This document shows, in pieces, positions 36,194 to 45,480 of a DNA stretch of 47,652 nucleotides. Under the pieces are notes generated by a model, which worked only from the letters and a program-made list of their open reading frames with translations, was not told where the DNA came from and did no database searches. Made by a program: the position numbers and the translations under genes. This stretch comes from Lachnospiraceae bacterium. Its GTDB lineage: Bacteria > Bacillota > Clostridia > Lachnospirales > Lachnospiraceae. Where the stretch lies: the NCBI GenBank assembly GCA_028689715.1, contig JAQVCQ010000009.1, positions 1-47,652 of the forward strand, read 5' to 3'. The stretch's first letter is position 1; each line of letters starts with the position of its first letter.

Positions 36194-37908
36194 CTGGATG
36201 TTTAGGAGAGTACAAGAAGTTTGCCATACTGACCCCACTGATCATGGTGGGAGAAGTTGTAATGGAGGTGCTGATTCCGTTTGTAATGGCACAGATCATT
36301 GATAAGGGAATACAGGGAAATGGTGGAATAGAATATACTATAAAAATGGGACTACTAATGATCTTCATGGCATTGGTATCTTTGTGTTTTGGAGCATTAG
36401 GCGGTACCTTTGCAGCAAGAGCAGGTATGGGATTTGCAAAAAATATCAGAGAAAGGTTGTTTAATAAAGTCCAGGATTTTTCGTTCTCAAATATTGATAA
36501 ATTCTCAACCGCTTCACTTGTTACAAGACTTACTACTGATGTTACGAATACCCAAAATGCTTTTATGATGCTGATCCGCATGGGAGTACGTGCACCTTTT
36601 ATGTTAATTGGTGCCTTATTAATGTCTTTTTCAATTAATTCAAAATTATCAACAGTATTTTTGTTTGCAGTTCCGATACTTGCAATTGCATTAATTCTGA
36701 TCAGTCAGTCAGCTTACCCAAGATTTCGTGAAATGCTGAAGAAATATGATGGGATGAATGCTGCAGTACAGGAAAATCTGGTGAATATCAGAGTCGTAAA
36801 ATCATATGTAAGAGAAAACCATGAGATTTCAAAATTTCAGGATAATGCTGACTCAGTAAGAAAAGCACAATATGCAGCGGAGAAATTGGTGATCATGACG
36901 ATGCCGATCATGCAGCTTGTGATGTATGTTACGATCGTAGCAATCATATGGGTCGGTGGGAACATGATTGTTGATGGAGATTTTGCAATAGGTCAGTTAA
37001 GCAGTATGATCAGCTATGTAACGCAGATATTGATGTCACTCATGATGCTTAGCATGATTTTTATCATGATTATAATATCCAGGGCTTCCATGACCAGGAT
37101 CGTTGAAGTTCTTGATGAAGAGATTGATATTGTAGATCTGAATGGAACCAGTGCTCTTAAGGTCGAAGATGGATCCATAGTATTTAAAAATGTTTGCTTT
37201 AGTTATTCTGGGAAAGAAGATAATCTGACGCTGGATCATTTAAATTTTGAGATAAGATCAGGAGAGACCATAGGTATTATTGGAGGGACTGGTTCTGCAA
37301 AAACAACTTTGGTACAGCTGATTCCCCGTCTATATGATGTATTAAGTGGGGAGGTAATTGTTGGTGGTCATTCAGTAAAGGATTATACTTTAAAAACTTT
37401 GCGTGAAGAAGTTGCGATGGTACTTCAGAAAAATCTTTTGTTCTCCGGTACAATTGAAGAAAATCTCAGATGGGGGAATGAAGATGCTTCCATGGATGAG
37501 TTAACAGACGCATGTAAAAAAGCACAGGCACATGATTTTATCATGACATTCCCTGAAGGATATCAGACAAATCTAGGTCAGGGAGGAGTTAATGTATCTG
37601 GTGGCCAGAAACAGAGAATCTGTATTGCTCGGGCTCTGCTTAAAAAACCCAAAATACTGATCCTGGATGACTCGACTTCTGCTGTTGATACAGCGACAGA
37701 TTCAAAGATCAGAGAATCCATGCAGACTTCTTTAAAAGATACAACAAAGATCATCATTGCACAAAGAATCACGTCTGTGATGGATGCAGATAAAATATTA
37801 GTCCTGGATGATGGAAAAATGAATGGGTTCGGAACACATGAAGAACTTATGAATACAAATACGATCTATAGAGAAGTGTATGATTCTCAACAGAAAGGAG
37901 GCAGATAA
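36178..37908 (+). CDS. Heterodimeric ABC exporter subunit with degenerate ATP site
   Basis: This is a 576-residue exporter half: a six-helix membrane domain (about 1-310) and an ATPase domain (about 335-576). The ATP site is altered. Walker A is GGTGSAKTT instead of GxxGxGKT, the residue after Walker B is Asp (LILDDSTSAVD) where the catalytic Glu is expected, and the H-loop His is Gln (IIAQRITS). The signature VSGGQKQR is intact. This pattern is known for the degenerate half of heterodimeric exporters such as BmrCD or TM287/288. The partner gene starts 2 nt downstream. The substrate, perhaps a drug or peptide, is unknown. Confidence 0.92.
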   Translation: MVKKLAGCLGEYKKFAILTPLIMVGEVVMEVLIPFVMAQIIDKGIQGNGGIEYTIKMGLLMIFMALVSLCFGALGGTFAARAGMGFAKNIRERLFNKVQDFSFSNIDKFSTASLVTRLTTDVTNTQNAFMMLIRMGVRAPFMLIGALLMSFSINSKLSTVFLFAVPILAIALILISQSAYPRFREMLKKYDGMNAAVQENLVNIRVVKSYVRENHEISKFQDNADSVRKAQYAAEKLVIMTMPIMQLVMYVTIVAIIWVGGNMIVDGDFAIGQLSSMISYVTQILMSLMMLSMIFIMIIISRASMTRIVEVLDEEIDIVDLNGTSALKVEDGSIVFKNVCFSYSGKEDNLTLDHLNFEIRSGETIGIIGGTGSAKTTLVQLIPRLYDVLSGEVIVGGHSVKDYTLKTLREEVAMVLQKNLLFSGTIEENLRWGNEDASMDELTDACKKAQAHDFIMTFPEGYQTNLGQGGVNVSGGQKQRICIARALLKKPKILILDDSTSAVDTATDSKIRESMQTSLKDTTKIIIAQRITSVMDADKILVLDDGKMNGFGTHEELMNTNTIYREVYDSQQKGGR

Positions 37909-37909
37909 T

Positions 37910-39811
37910 ATGCCAGGACCAGGATCTCATGGAAGGGGAATGCCTCCTTCAAAGCCAAAAAATACAAAATCAACAGTTAAAAGACTGCTTACGTACCTTG
38001 CTGAGGATAAAATCCTCTTACTATTTGTTGGAATCGGGATCTTACTGAGTTCATCTGTTCAGATCATTGGTACTTCAATGTTGAAAACGGTTATTGATCA
38101 ATATCTCTTTCCGATGGCAGGTAACTATAGTGAGATATTAATGCAGGGCTTTATTAAAACATTACTAATGATGTTGATTTTTTATCTGACTGGTTCCATT
38201 TCAACATTCTTTTACAGTCGAATGATGCTGAGAATTTCAACTAAAACATTATATAGAATCAGAACCCAGATGTTTGAAAAAATGGAATCCCTTCCAATTA
38301 AGTTTTTTGATACGCATACACATGGTGAACTAATGAGCCGTTACACGAATGATACTGACGCCATCAGAGAAATGTTATCAAACAGTGTTGCCAATTTCTT
38401 TTCATCGGCAGTCACAGTGATCGGTGTATTTAGTATGATGCTGATCTATAGCTGGCAGCTTACGATCGTTGTGATCATCATGTTATTTATTATGTTAAAT
38501 GTTGTAAAAAAAATTGGTGGAAAGAGTGGAAACTTCTTTAAAAAACAACAGCAGGAGCTTGGTGCAGTAAATGGGTATATTGAAGAGATGATCGAAGGTC
38601 AGAAGGTCGTAAAAGTTTTCTGCCATGAAGATGCTTCAAAGCAAAAATTTGCCCAGTTGAACGAGAATTTAAGAATGGCATCAACCAATGCAAATACGTT
38701 CGCAAATATACTCATGCCGATCATGGGCAATTTATCACATGTTTTGTATGCTATAACGGCAATGGTTGGTGGTATTCTGGCTATTTTAGGGCAGATCTCG
38801 CTAGGTACAGTCGTAGCATTTCTTCAGTATACAAGAAATTTCTCACAGCCGATCACACAGATCTCTCAACAGTTCAATTCTGTCCTGTCAGCTCTTGCAG
38901 GTGCAGAAAGGATCTTTCAGCTGATTGATGAACAGCCTGAATCAGATGAAGGATATGTTACGCTCGTAAATGCGGTTATCGATGAAAATGGAAAGATAAT
39001 AGAAACAAAAGACAGGACTGGAATCTGGGCATGGAAACATCCTCATAAGGAAGATGGAAGTATTACATTTACAAAAGTAGAAGGTAAAGTTGAATTTGAC
39101 AGAGTAGTATTTGGTTATGATGAAAAAAAGACGGTACTAAATGACATTTCACTCTATGCAAATCCAGGTGAAAAAATAGCATTTGTTGGTTCAACAGGAG
39201 CCGGAAAAACAACAATCACCAACCTCATCAACCGATTTTATGATGTACCGGATGGAAGAATACGATACGATGGAATTAACATAAATAAGATCAGAAAAGA
39301 AGATTTAAGACGTTCCCTTTCGATCGTGCTGCAGGATACACATCTGTTTACAGGAACCGTTATGGAAAATATCAGATACGGTAAACTGGATGCGACGGAT
39401 GAAGAAGTAATCAATGCGGCAAAGCTTGCAAATGCACATTCTTTTATCAGGCATCTTCCTGAAGGATATCAGACAATGTTAACTTCTGATGGAACAAATC
39501 TTTCGCAGGGTCAAAGACAGCTTATTGCAATTGCCAGAGCAGCTGTTGCAGATCCACCTGTATTAATACTTGATGAAGCGACTTCTTCTATTGATACAAG
39601 AACGGAAGCGTTGATCGAAAAAGGAATGGACTCTTTAATGAAAGGAAGAACAGTATTTGTGATCGCGCATAGATTGTCCACTGTTCGCAATTCGCATGCG
39701 ATCATCGTTCTTGAGAATGGAGAGATCATTGAGAGGGGAAGTCATGATGATCTGATGTCACTTGCTGGTAAATATTATCAGCTTTATACAGGATTATTCG
39801 AATTAAGTTAA
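37910..39811 (+). CDS. Heterodimeric ABC exporter subunit with canonical ATP site
   Basis: This is a 633-residue exporter half with a Gly/Pro-rich N-terminal tail (MPGPGSHGRGMPPSKPK), a six-helix membrane domain (about 35-345) and an ATPase domain. Walker A is GSTGAGKTT, Walker B ends LILDEATSSID with the catalytic Glu, and the H-loop is VIAHRLST. The signature is LSQGQRQ rather than LSGGQ, as expected for the half whose signature faces the degenerate site. About 40 extra residues lie before the ATPase (AVIDENGKIIETKDRTGIWA). AAAGGAGG fits the ATG at 37910; an earlier in-frame start inside the previous gene is unlikely. Confidence 0.93.
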   Translation: MPGPGSHGRGMPPSKPKNTKSTVKRLLTYLAEDKILLLFVGIGILLSSSVQIIGTSMLKTVIDQYLFPMAGNYSEILMQGFIKTLLMMLIFYLTGSISTFFYSRMMLRISTKTLYRIRTQMFEKMESLPIKFFDTHTHGELMSRYTNDTDAIREMLSNSVANFFSSAVTVIGVFSMMLIYSWQLTIVVIIMLFIMLNVVKKIGGKSGNFFKKQQQELGAVNGYIEEMIEGQKVVKVFCHEDASKQKFAQLNENLRMASTNANTFANILMPIMGNLSHVLYAITAMVGGILAILGQISLGTVVAFLQYTRNFSQPITQISQQFNSVLSALAGAERIFQLIDEQPESDEGYVTLVNAVIDENGKIIETKDRTGIWAWKHPHKEDGSITFTKVEGKVEFDRVVFGYDEKKTVLNDISLYANPGEKIAFVGSTGAGKTTITNLINRFYDVPDGRIRYDGININKIRKEDLRRSLSIVLQDTHLFTGTVMENIRYGKLDATDEEVINAAKLANAHSFIRHLPEGYQTMLTSDGTNLSQGQRQLIAIARAAVADPPVLILDEATSSIDTRTEALIEKGMDSLMKGRTVFVIAHRLSTVRNSHAIIVLENGEIIERGSHDDLMSLAGKYYQLYTGLFELS

Positions 39812-39858
39812 ATTTATGGTTTAAAATCAGAATGAATCATAATGATTTACACAAAATC

Positions 39859-39887
39859 TTGACAATTCTCGAATTGAATAGTAATCT
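39859..39887 (+). promoter_or_regulatory. Candidate livJ promoter with an upstream dyad
   Basis: A perfect TTGACA (39859-39864) with TAATCT (39882-39887) at 17 bp spacing lies about 50 nt before the livJ ATG; the -10 is weak. The 13-bp dyad AATCATAATGATT (39835-39847) lies 11 nt before the -35 and could bind a regulator. Confidence 0.45.
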
Positions 39888-39938
39888 ATCTAAAATAGAA
39901 AATACTTTAATAGAGTAACATCATAAAGGAGGATTATT

Positions 39939-41162
39939 ATGAAAAAGGCAGTTAGTCTGGCACTTGCATTGTCTCTGACACTTATGTCCCTGACAGCATG
40001 TGGTAATACCGCTTCTGAAACAACAGATGCGGCAGCAACAACAGAAACAACAGATGCAGCAGCTGATTCAGCGGAAGCGGCTACAGAAGCAACCGGAGCT
40101 ACATTTAAAATAGGTGGAATCGGACCGGCAACAGGAGGAGCAGCAGTATATGGCCTCGCAGTTAAAAACGGTGCACAGCTTGCAGTAGATGAAATTAACG
40201 CAGCAGGCGGTATCAATGGAACACAGATCGAATTTAATTTCCAGGATGATGAACATGATGCAGAAAAAGCAGTGAATGCTTACAATACATTAAAAGACTG
40301 GAATATGCAGATCTTAATGGGTACTGTTACATCCACACCATGTATCGCAGTTGCAGAAGAAACAAACAAAGATCAGATTTTCCAATTAACACCATCAGGT
40401 TCCGCAGTTCCATGTGTACAGTATGACAATGCTTTCAGAGTATGTTTCTCTGATCCTAATCAGGGTATTGCATCAGCACAGTATGTTGGAGAAAATAAAA
40501 TTGCTTCAAAAGTAGCAGTTATTTATGACAGTTCTGATGTATATTCATCAGGAATTTATGAAAAATTCGCAGCGGAAGCAGCAAATCAGGGAATTGAAAT
40601 CGTAGCAGCAGAAGCATTTACAGCAGACAGCAAAACAGATTTTTCAGTACAGCTTCAGAAAGCAAAAGATGCAGGCGCAGAACTTGTTTTCCTTCCAATT
40701 TATTACACAGAAGCATCTTTAATTCTTTCACAGGCAAATACAATGGGATTTGCTCCAAAATTCTTTGGATGTGATGGTCTTGATGGTATTCTTTCAGTAG
40801 AAAATTTTGATACAAAACTTGCAGAAGGCGTTATGCTTCTTACACCATTCGCAGCAGATGCGCAGGATGATCTGACAAAGAACTTTGTTGCAGCATTCCA
40901 GGAAGCATATGGCGAAGTACCAAATCAGTTCGCAGCAGATGCTTATGATGCAATTTATATCATCAAAGCAGCAGTTGAATCTGGAAAAGTAACAGCTGAC
41001 ATGTCAGCTCAGGATATTTGTGCAGCATTAAAAACAGCTATGACAACCATTTCAGTTGATGGATTAACAGGTGCAGGAATGACCTGGACAGCAGACGGTG
41101 AAGTTAACAAAGCACCTAAAGCAGTTAAGATTGAAAATGGCGCATACGTAGCAATGCAGTAA
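39939..41162 (+). CDS. livJ: Branched-chain amino acid ABC transporter substrate-binding lipoprotein
   Basis: This is the extracytoplasmic binding protein of a Liv-type importer. The 407-residue precursor has a signal peptide with lipobox LTAC (Cys21), so it is lipid-anchored. An Ala/Thr/Asp/Glu-rich linker follows (about 22-52), then a type I periplasmic-binding fold: FKIGGIGPATGGAAVYG, AVDEINAAGGINGTQI, QDDEHDAEKAVNAYNTL and PNQFAADAYDAIYIIK. AAAGGAGG precedes the ATG. A terminator before livH suggests extra expression of this subunit. The ligand class (Leu/Ile/Val or other amino acids) is by family. Confidence 0.93.
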   Translation: MKKAVSLALALSLTLMSLTACGNTASETTDAAATTETTDAAADSAEAATEATGATFKIGGIGPATGGAAVYGLAVKNGAQLAVDEINAAGGINGTQIEFNFQDDEHDAEKAVNAYNTLKDWNMQILMGTVTSTPCIAVAEETNKDQIFQLTPSGSAVPCVQYDNAFRVCFSDPNQGIASAQYVGENKIASKVAVIYDSSDVYSSGIYEKFAAEAANQGIEIVAAEAFTADSKTDFSVQLQKAKDAGAELVFLPIYYTEASLILSQANTMGFAPKFFGCDGLDGILSVENFDTKLAEGVMLLTPFAADAQDDLTKNFVAAFQEAYGEVPNQFAADAYDAIYIIKAAVESGKVTADMSAQDICAALKTAMTTISVDGLTGAGMTWTADGEVNKAPKAVKIENGAYVAMQ

Positions 41163-41190
41163 AAATTATATCAGGATGTGCTGATTCCAA

Positions 41191-41222
41191 AGAGGGACTG
41201 TTAACAGTCCCTCTTATTTTTT
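41191..41222 (+). terminator. Intrinsic terminator/attenuator after livJ
   Basis: AAGAGGGACTG and CAGTCCCTCTT pair perfectly around TTAA, followed by a T-rich run. It lies between the binding-protein gene and the membrane-subunit genes, a common way to make excess binding protein. Confidence 0.92.
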
Positions 41223-41230
41223 AGAAATAC

Positions 41231-41260
41231 TTGTAAAATACAGGTACTTTAGGTTATTAT
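41231..41260 (+). promoter_or_regulatory. Candidate internal promoter for livHMGF
   Basis: TTGTAA (41231-41236) and TATTAT (41255-41260) are 18 bp apart, 39 nt before the livH ATG. A further TATAAT lies at about 41269-41275 without a matching -35. Confidence 0.4.
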
Positions 41261-41299
41261 ATAGGATATTATAATTAGTGAAAGTAAAGAGGTGTGGAT

Positions 41300-42184
41300 A
41301 TGAGCTTCATATCGTATTTAATTAATGGAATCAGTCTTGGAAGTCTGTATGCCCTGATTGCTTTGGGTTATACCATGGTATATGGAATTGCAAAAATGCT
41401 TAATTTTGCACATGGAGATATTATCATGGTTGGTGGTTTTTCAATTTTTATAGTTTCTACCACTTTGGGACTGCCCCCTCTTTTAGGTATACTGACAGCA
41501 GTTGTGATCTGCACGGCACTTGGTATGACGATTGAAAAAATAGCATATAAACCTTTAAGGAAGGCAGCATCACCGCTTGCAGTTCTGATCACCGCGATTG
41601 GTGTCAGTTATCTTTTGCAAAATGTTGCGCTGCTGATCTTTGGCGCAAATACAAAACTGTTTACATCTGTTGTGAAAGTTCCGCCAGTCACAATGGGTGA
41701 GGGACAGATCACAATATCAGGTGAAACGATCGCAACGATCGTAGTCTCGATTATCATCATGATCTGTCTTATGCTCTTCATAAAAAAATCAAAAGCCGGT
41801 CAGGCAATGCTTGCTGTATCAGAAGACAAGGGTGCCGCAGAACTAATGGGAATCAATGTCAATGCAACGATTTCTCTGACTTTTGCAATTGGATCTGCAC
41901 TTGCTGCGATTGCAGGAGCATTATTATGTTCTGCTTATCCTACATTGACACCATACACAGGCGCGATGCCGGGTATCAAGGCGTTTGTTGCAGCGGTATT
42001 TGGTGGAATTGGTTCGATACCAGGCGCTTTTATAGGTGGAATCTTATTAGGAGTCATTGAAAATCTAAGTAAAGCCTATATTTCTTCACAGATGGCAGAT
42101 GCAATTGTATTCGGAGTCCTGATTCTGGTCTTACTTGTTAAGCCGACTGGAATTCTTGGCAAGAAAATAAACGAGAAGGTGTAA
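41300..42184 (+). CDS. livH: Branched-chain amino acid ABC transporter permease LivH
   Basis: The 294-residue inner membrane permease has about eight hydrophobic segments. Family landmarks are ISLGSLYALIALGYTMVYGI, MLNFAHGDIIMVG near the N-terminus, and KAFVAAVFGGIGSIPGAFIGG near the C-terminus. The ATG at 41300 is used because AGAGGTG is five bases upstream; the GTG at 41294 overlaps that site. The gene is followed 7 nt later by livM. Confidence 0.95.
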   Translation: MSFISYLINGISLGSLYALIALGYTMVYGIAKMLNFAHGDIIMVGGFSIFIVSTTLGLPPLLGILTAVVICTALGMTIEKIAYKPLRKAASPLAVLITAIGVSYLLQNVALLIFGANTKLFTSVVKVPPVTMGEGQITISGETIATIVVSIIIMICLMLFIKKSKAGQAMLAVSEDKGAAELMGINVNATISLTFAIGSALAAIAGALLCSAYPTLTPYTGAMPGIKAFVAAVFGGIGSIPGAFIGGILLGVIENLSKAYISSQMADAIVFGVLILVLLVKPTGILGKKINEKV

Positions 42185-42191
42185 CTGGCGT

Positions 42192-43271
42192 ATGAAGATA
42201 AAAACAAATAAAATTAAAAAAGTAAGTAAAAGTAGTTTTACAATTTATGGCATGGTTATCCTTGCATATGTTATTATGCAGATTCTCGTTGCGACAGGTT
42301 CTCTATCAAGTCTGATGGAAGGTCTTCTTGTTCCTTTATGTATTTATGTTATACTGGCGGTTTCATTAAATCTGACAGTTGGAATTCTGGGTGAGCTCAG
42401 TCTTGGACATGCAGGATTTATGTGTGTTGGTGCTTTTACAGGAGCATTCTTTTCTGTTGCAACTGTTGATTTGATCCCGATTCCGATTCTTCGTTTTGTG
42501 ATCGCCATTATTCTTGGTGCATTGGCAGCAGCAGTGTTTGGTATTATTCTTGGAATACCGGTATTGCGACTCAGAGGAGATTATCTTGCAATTGTAACAC
42601 TTGCATTTGGAGAGATCATTAAGAACTTTGTAAACGTAATTTATATTGGAACAGATAAAAATGGTTTTCACTTTTCAATGAAAGATGCTGTCTCACTAAA
42701 GCTTGAAGAAGGTGGAAAAGTTATTATAAATGGAGCACAGGGCATTACAGGGACACCAAATGATTCTACTTTCACAGCGGGAGTCATAATGATTCTGATC
42801 ATATTACTCATCATCCTGAATCTTGTAAACTCAAGAGCCGGACGAGCGATCATGGCAATTCGTGATAACAGAATTGCAGCAGAGTCAATTGGTATCAATA
42901 TTACAAAATATAAATTAATGGCATTTACCATTTCTGCATCAATGGCCGGAGTAGCGGGTGTGCTTTATGCACACAATCTTTCTACACTGACAGCACTGCC
43001 TAAGAATTTTGGCTATAACATGTCTATCATGATTCTTGTATTCGTTGTGCTTGGAGGAATCGGTAACATTGGAGGCTCTATCATAGCAGCGATCCTGTTA
43101 ACATTACTTCCTGAATTATTGCGAGGATTAAATGATTATAGAATGTTGATCTATGCAATTGTACTGATCGCAATGATGATCTTTAATTCCAGTCCTCGTG
43201 CAATTGAGTTAAGAGAAAGATATTCATTAAAAAGAATGTTTGCGAAAAAGACAAAAGGGGAGGATGCATAA
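42192..43271 (+). CDS. livM: Branched-chain amino acid ABC transporter permease LivM
   Basis: This is the second permease of the importer, 359 residues with a basic N-terminus (MKIKTNKIKKVSKS) and about nine hydrophobic segments. Landmarks are LNLTVGILGELSLGHAGFM, RLRGDYLAIVTLAFGEI, GRAIMAIRDNRIAAESIGIN and VVLGGIGNIGGSI. The reading frame ends one base before the livG ATG (TAA-ATG), implying coupled translation. Confidence 0.95.
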   Translation: MKIKTNKIKKVSKSSFTIYGMVILAYVIMQILVATGSLSSLMEGLLVPLCIYVILAVSLNLTVGILGELSLGHAGFMCVGAFTGAFFSVATVDLIPIPILRFVIAIILGALAAAVFGIILGIPVLRLRGDYLAIVTLAFGEIIKNFVNVIYIGTDKNGFHFSMKDAVSLKLEEGGKVIINGAQGITGTPNDSTFTAGVIMILIILLIILNLVNSRAGRAIMAIRDNRIAAESIGINITKYKLMAFTISASMAGVAGVLYAHNLSTLTALPKNFGYNMSIMILVFVVLGGIGNIGGSIIAAILLTLLPELLRGLNDYRMLIYAIVLIAMMIFNSSPRAIELRERYSLKRMFAKKTKGEDA

Positions 43272-44030
43272 ATGGCTTTATTAGATGTAAAAAACTTAGG
43301 CATTTCCTTTGGTGGTCTTCGGGCAGTTGATTCATTTCACATCGAGGTAGAAAAAGGACAGTTATATGGGTTGATCGGTCCAAACGGTGCCGGAAAAACA
43401 ACTGTATTTAATATGCTTACCGGAGTATATCAGCCAGGTGATGGCAAGATTACATTAGATGGAAATGATATTACAGGAAAAAGAACAATCGATATCAATC
43501 GTGCTGGAATTGCTAGAACATTTCAGAACATCAGATTATTTAAAGAACTTACAGTTATGGATAATGTAAAAGTCGGACTGCATGAGCATTATAAGTATTC
43601 CACAATAGCAGGAATTCTTCGCCTTCCAAGTTATTATAAAAAAGAGAAGGAAATGAATGTTAAGGCGCTGGAATTATTAAAAGTTTTTGACCTTGATAAA
43701 GAAAAAGATTTCCTGGCTTCCAATCTGCCATATGGAAAACAGAGAAAATTAGAGATCGCAAGGGCACTTGCAACAAATCCTAAATTGCTTCTACTTGATG
43801 AACCGGCAGCTGGAATGAATCCAAATGAAACAAAAGAACTTATGGATACGATCCGCTTTGTCAGAGACGAGTTTGATATGACAATACTATTGATCGAGCA
43901 TGACATGAAGCTGGTAGCAGGAATTTGTGAGAAGCTCACTGTGTTAAATTTTGGACAGGTACTAGCAGAGGGAAATACTGCTGAAGTGCTTCAGAATCCA
44001 CAGGTTATTACAGCATATCTTGGAGAATAG
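43272..44030 (+). CDS. livG: Branched-chain amino acid ABC transporter ATPase LivG
   Basis: The 252-residue ATPase subunit has GPNGAGKTTVFNMLTG (Walker A), GIARTFQNIRLFKELTVM (Q-loop region), LPYGKQRKLEIARALA (signature variant typical of LivG), LLLDEPAAGMNPNE (Walker B) and LIEHDMKLV (H-loop). All catalytic residues are intact. The ribosome site GGGGAGG lies in the end of livM. Confidence 0.96.
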   Translation: MALLDVKNLGISFGGLRAVDSFHIEVEKGQLYGLIGPNGAGKTTVFNMLTGVYQPGDGKITLDGNDITGKRTIDINRAGIARTFQNIRLFKELTVMDNVKVGLHEHYKYSTIAGILRLPSYYKKEKEMNVKALELLKVFDLDKEKDFLASNLPYGKQRKLEIARALATNPKLLLLDEPAAGMNPNETKELMDTIRFVRDEFDMTILLIEHDMKLVAGICEKLTVLNFGQVLAEGNTAEVLQNPQVITAYLGE

Positions 44031-44044
44031 AAAGAGGAAAATGT

Positions 44045-44755
44045 ATGGCAATGCTTGAAATAAAGGATCTGGAAGTACATTATGGTGTTATTAAAGCAAT
44101 CAAGGGAATATCCTTTGAAGTCAACCAAGGTGAAGTAATTGCTTTGATCGGAGCAAATGGTGCCGGTAAAACAACAATTCTTCATACAGTGACCGGCCTG
44201 ATAAACGGTACAGCCGGAAAGATTACATTTAATGATGCAGATATTACAAAAATGCCTGCGCATAAGATCGTAGCACTTGGAATGGCACATGTTCCGGAAG
44301 GAAGACGAGTTTTTTCTCAGCTTACGGTTCTGCAGAACCTTAAAATGGGAGCTTATACAAGAAAAGATAAAAAAGAAATAGAAGATACGCTGCAGATGGT
44401 GTATAAGAGATTTCCAAGACTTGAAGAAAGAAAACATCAGGTCGCAGGAACACTTAGCGGTGGTGAACAACAGATGTTAGCAATGGGAAGAGCTTTAATG
44501 TCACATCCTAAGATCATTCTGATGGATGAGCCTTCCATGGGTCTTTCTCCTATTTTTGTAGAAGAGATATTCAGTATTATCAGAGATATTTCTGCTTCAG
44601 GAACAACTGTCCTTCTGGTTGAACAAAATGCAAAAAAAGCATTATCAATAGCGAACAGGGCATATGTACTTGAGACAGGAAAAATTGCTTTGGAGGGAAA
44701 AGCAGATCTCTTGATGAATAATGAATCTGTTAAAAAGGCATATCTTGGTGAATAA
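44045..44755 (+). CDS. livF: Branched-chain amino acid ABC transporter ATPase LivF
   Basis: The 236-residue second ATPase has GANGAGKTTILHTVTG (Walker A), GMAHVPEGRRVFSQLTV, LSGGEQQMLAMGRALM (signature), ILMDEPSMGLSPIF (Walker B) and VLLVEQNAKKALSIANRAYV (H-loop position with Gln, normal for LivF). It follows livG by 14 nt with AGAGG upstream. It completes a full livJHMGF set. Confidence 0.96.
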   Translation: MAMLEIKDLEVHYGVIKAIKGISFEVNQGEVIALIGANGAGKTTILHTVTGLINGTAGKITFNDADITKMPAHKIVALGMAHVPEGRRVFSQLTVLQNLKMGAYTRKDKKEIEDTLQMVYKRFPRLEERKHQVAGTLSGGEQQMLAMGRALMSHPKIILMDEPSMGLSPIFVEEIFSIIRDISASGTTVLLVEQNAKKALSIANRAYVLETGKIALEGKADLLMNNESVKKAYLGE

Positions 44756-44790
44756 AAAACGCATGGTAAGGCATGCAGATGGGAGTAAAG

Positions 44791-45411
44791 ATGAATAAAT
44801 TTGTGATTACCATAGGAAGAAGCTACGGCAGTGGTGGAAGAACCCTTGGAAAAATGCTAGCGGAAGAACTAGGTGTGAAATACTATGATCGTGAATTATT
44901 ACGACTTGCATCAGATGCCAGTGGAATTAATGAATCTTTATTTGGTCAGGTAGACGAGAAAATAAAAAATTCTTCTCTTTTCAGAATTACAAAGAGTATT
45001 TATAAAGGGGAGATCATTCCTCCGGAAAGTGATGACTTTGTCTCTGATGATAATTTATTTAATTATCAGGCAAAAATCATTAAAGAACTGGCAGAAGAGG
45101 AATCCTGCATTATCATTGGAAGATGTGCAGATTACATTTTAAAAGATAGAAAAGATCTGATCAGACTCTTTTTCTATGCACCACTTGAAGATTGCGTGGA
45201 AAGAGAAAAAATACAGTCAGGCGGAACGGAAAAAGATATCATTAAAAAAATCCAGAAAATTGACAAACATCGTTCTGAGTATTATAAGTACTATACTGGA
45301 AAAGACTGGAATGATGCCAGAAATTATGATTTTTGTTTAAACACCTCATCAATGAGCTATGAGCAGCTGACCCAGGTCGTAAAGAATTATATTGATGTAT
45401 TTAAAGCATAG
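44791..45411 (+). CDS. Cytidylate kinase-like family protein
   Basis: This is a 206-residue P-loop protein. The N-terminus is FVITIGRSYGSGGRTLGKMLAEELGVKYYDRELL (in part), where the P-loop lacks the usual GKS/T and reads GRSYGSGGR, as in the cytidylate-kinase-like (AAA_26) family. A later IIIGRCADYIL and a Lid-like RxxxxxR region (REKIQSGGTEKDI, KIDKHRSEYYKYYTG) support a nucleotide kinase fold. The C-terminus has YDFCLNTSSMSYEQ, typical of the family. The ATG at 44791 has GGGAG. It lies 35 nt after livF with no terminator between, so it may be co-transcribed. The true substrate is not known. Confidence 0.88.
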   Translation: MNKFVITIGRSYGSGGRTLGKMLAEELGVKYYDRELLRLASDASGINESLFGQVDEKIKNSSLFRITKSIYKGEIIPPESDDFVSDDNLFNYQAKIIKELAEEESCIIIGRCADYILKDRKDLIRLFFYAPLEDCVEREKIQSGGTEKDIIKKIQKIDKHRSEYYKYYTGKDWNDARNYDFCLNTSSMSYEQLTQVVKNYIDVFKA

Positions 45412-45412
45412 T

Positions 45413-45464
45413 AAAATCCCATGATTACAGGATCGTTCTTGATCTTTGCAGTCATGGGATTTTT
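45413..45464. terminator. Bidirectional terminator between the kinase-like and GH31 genes
   Basis: AAAATCCCATGA and TCATGGGATTTT pair over 12 bp, enclosing a 27-nt region with a small GATC/GATC inner stem. A on one side and T on the other allow function both ways. It separates convergent genes. Confidence 0.85.
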
Positions 45465-45480
45465 AATGAACCGGATTATT

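Noticed and set aside
36178..37908. Degenerate motifs in the first exporter gene as signs of a pseudogene
   Set aside because: The frame is intact and the same pattern (lost catalytic Glu and H-loop His) is characteristic of functional heterodimeric exporters.
39890..40216. A 108-codon minus-strand Ala/Val-rich frame opposite livJ
   Set aside because: It mirrors the Ala/Thr-rich linker codons of livJ and has no start signals of its own.
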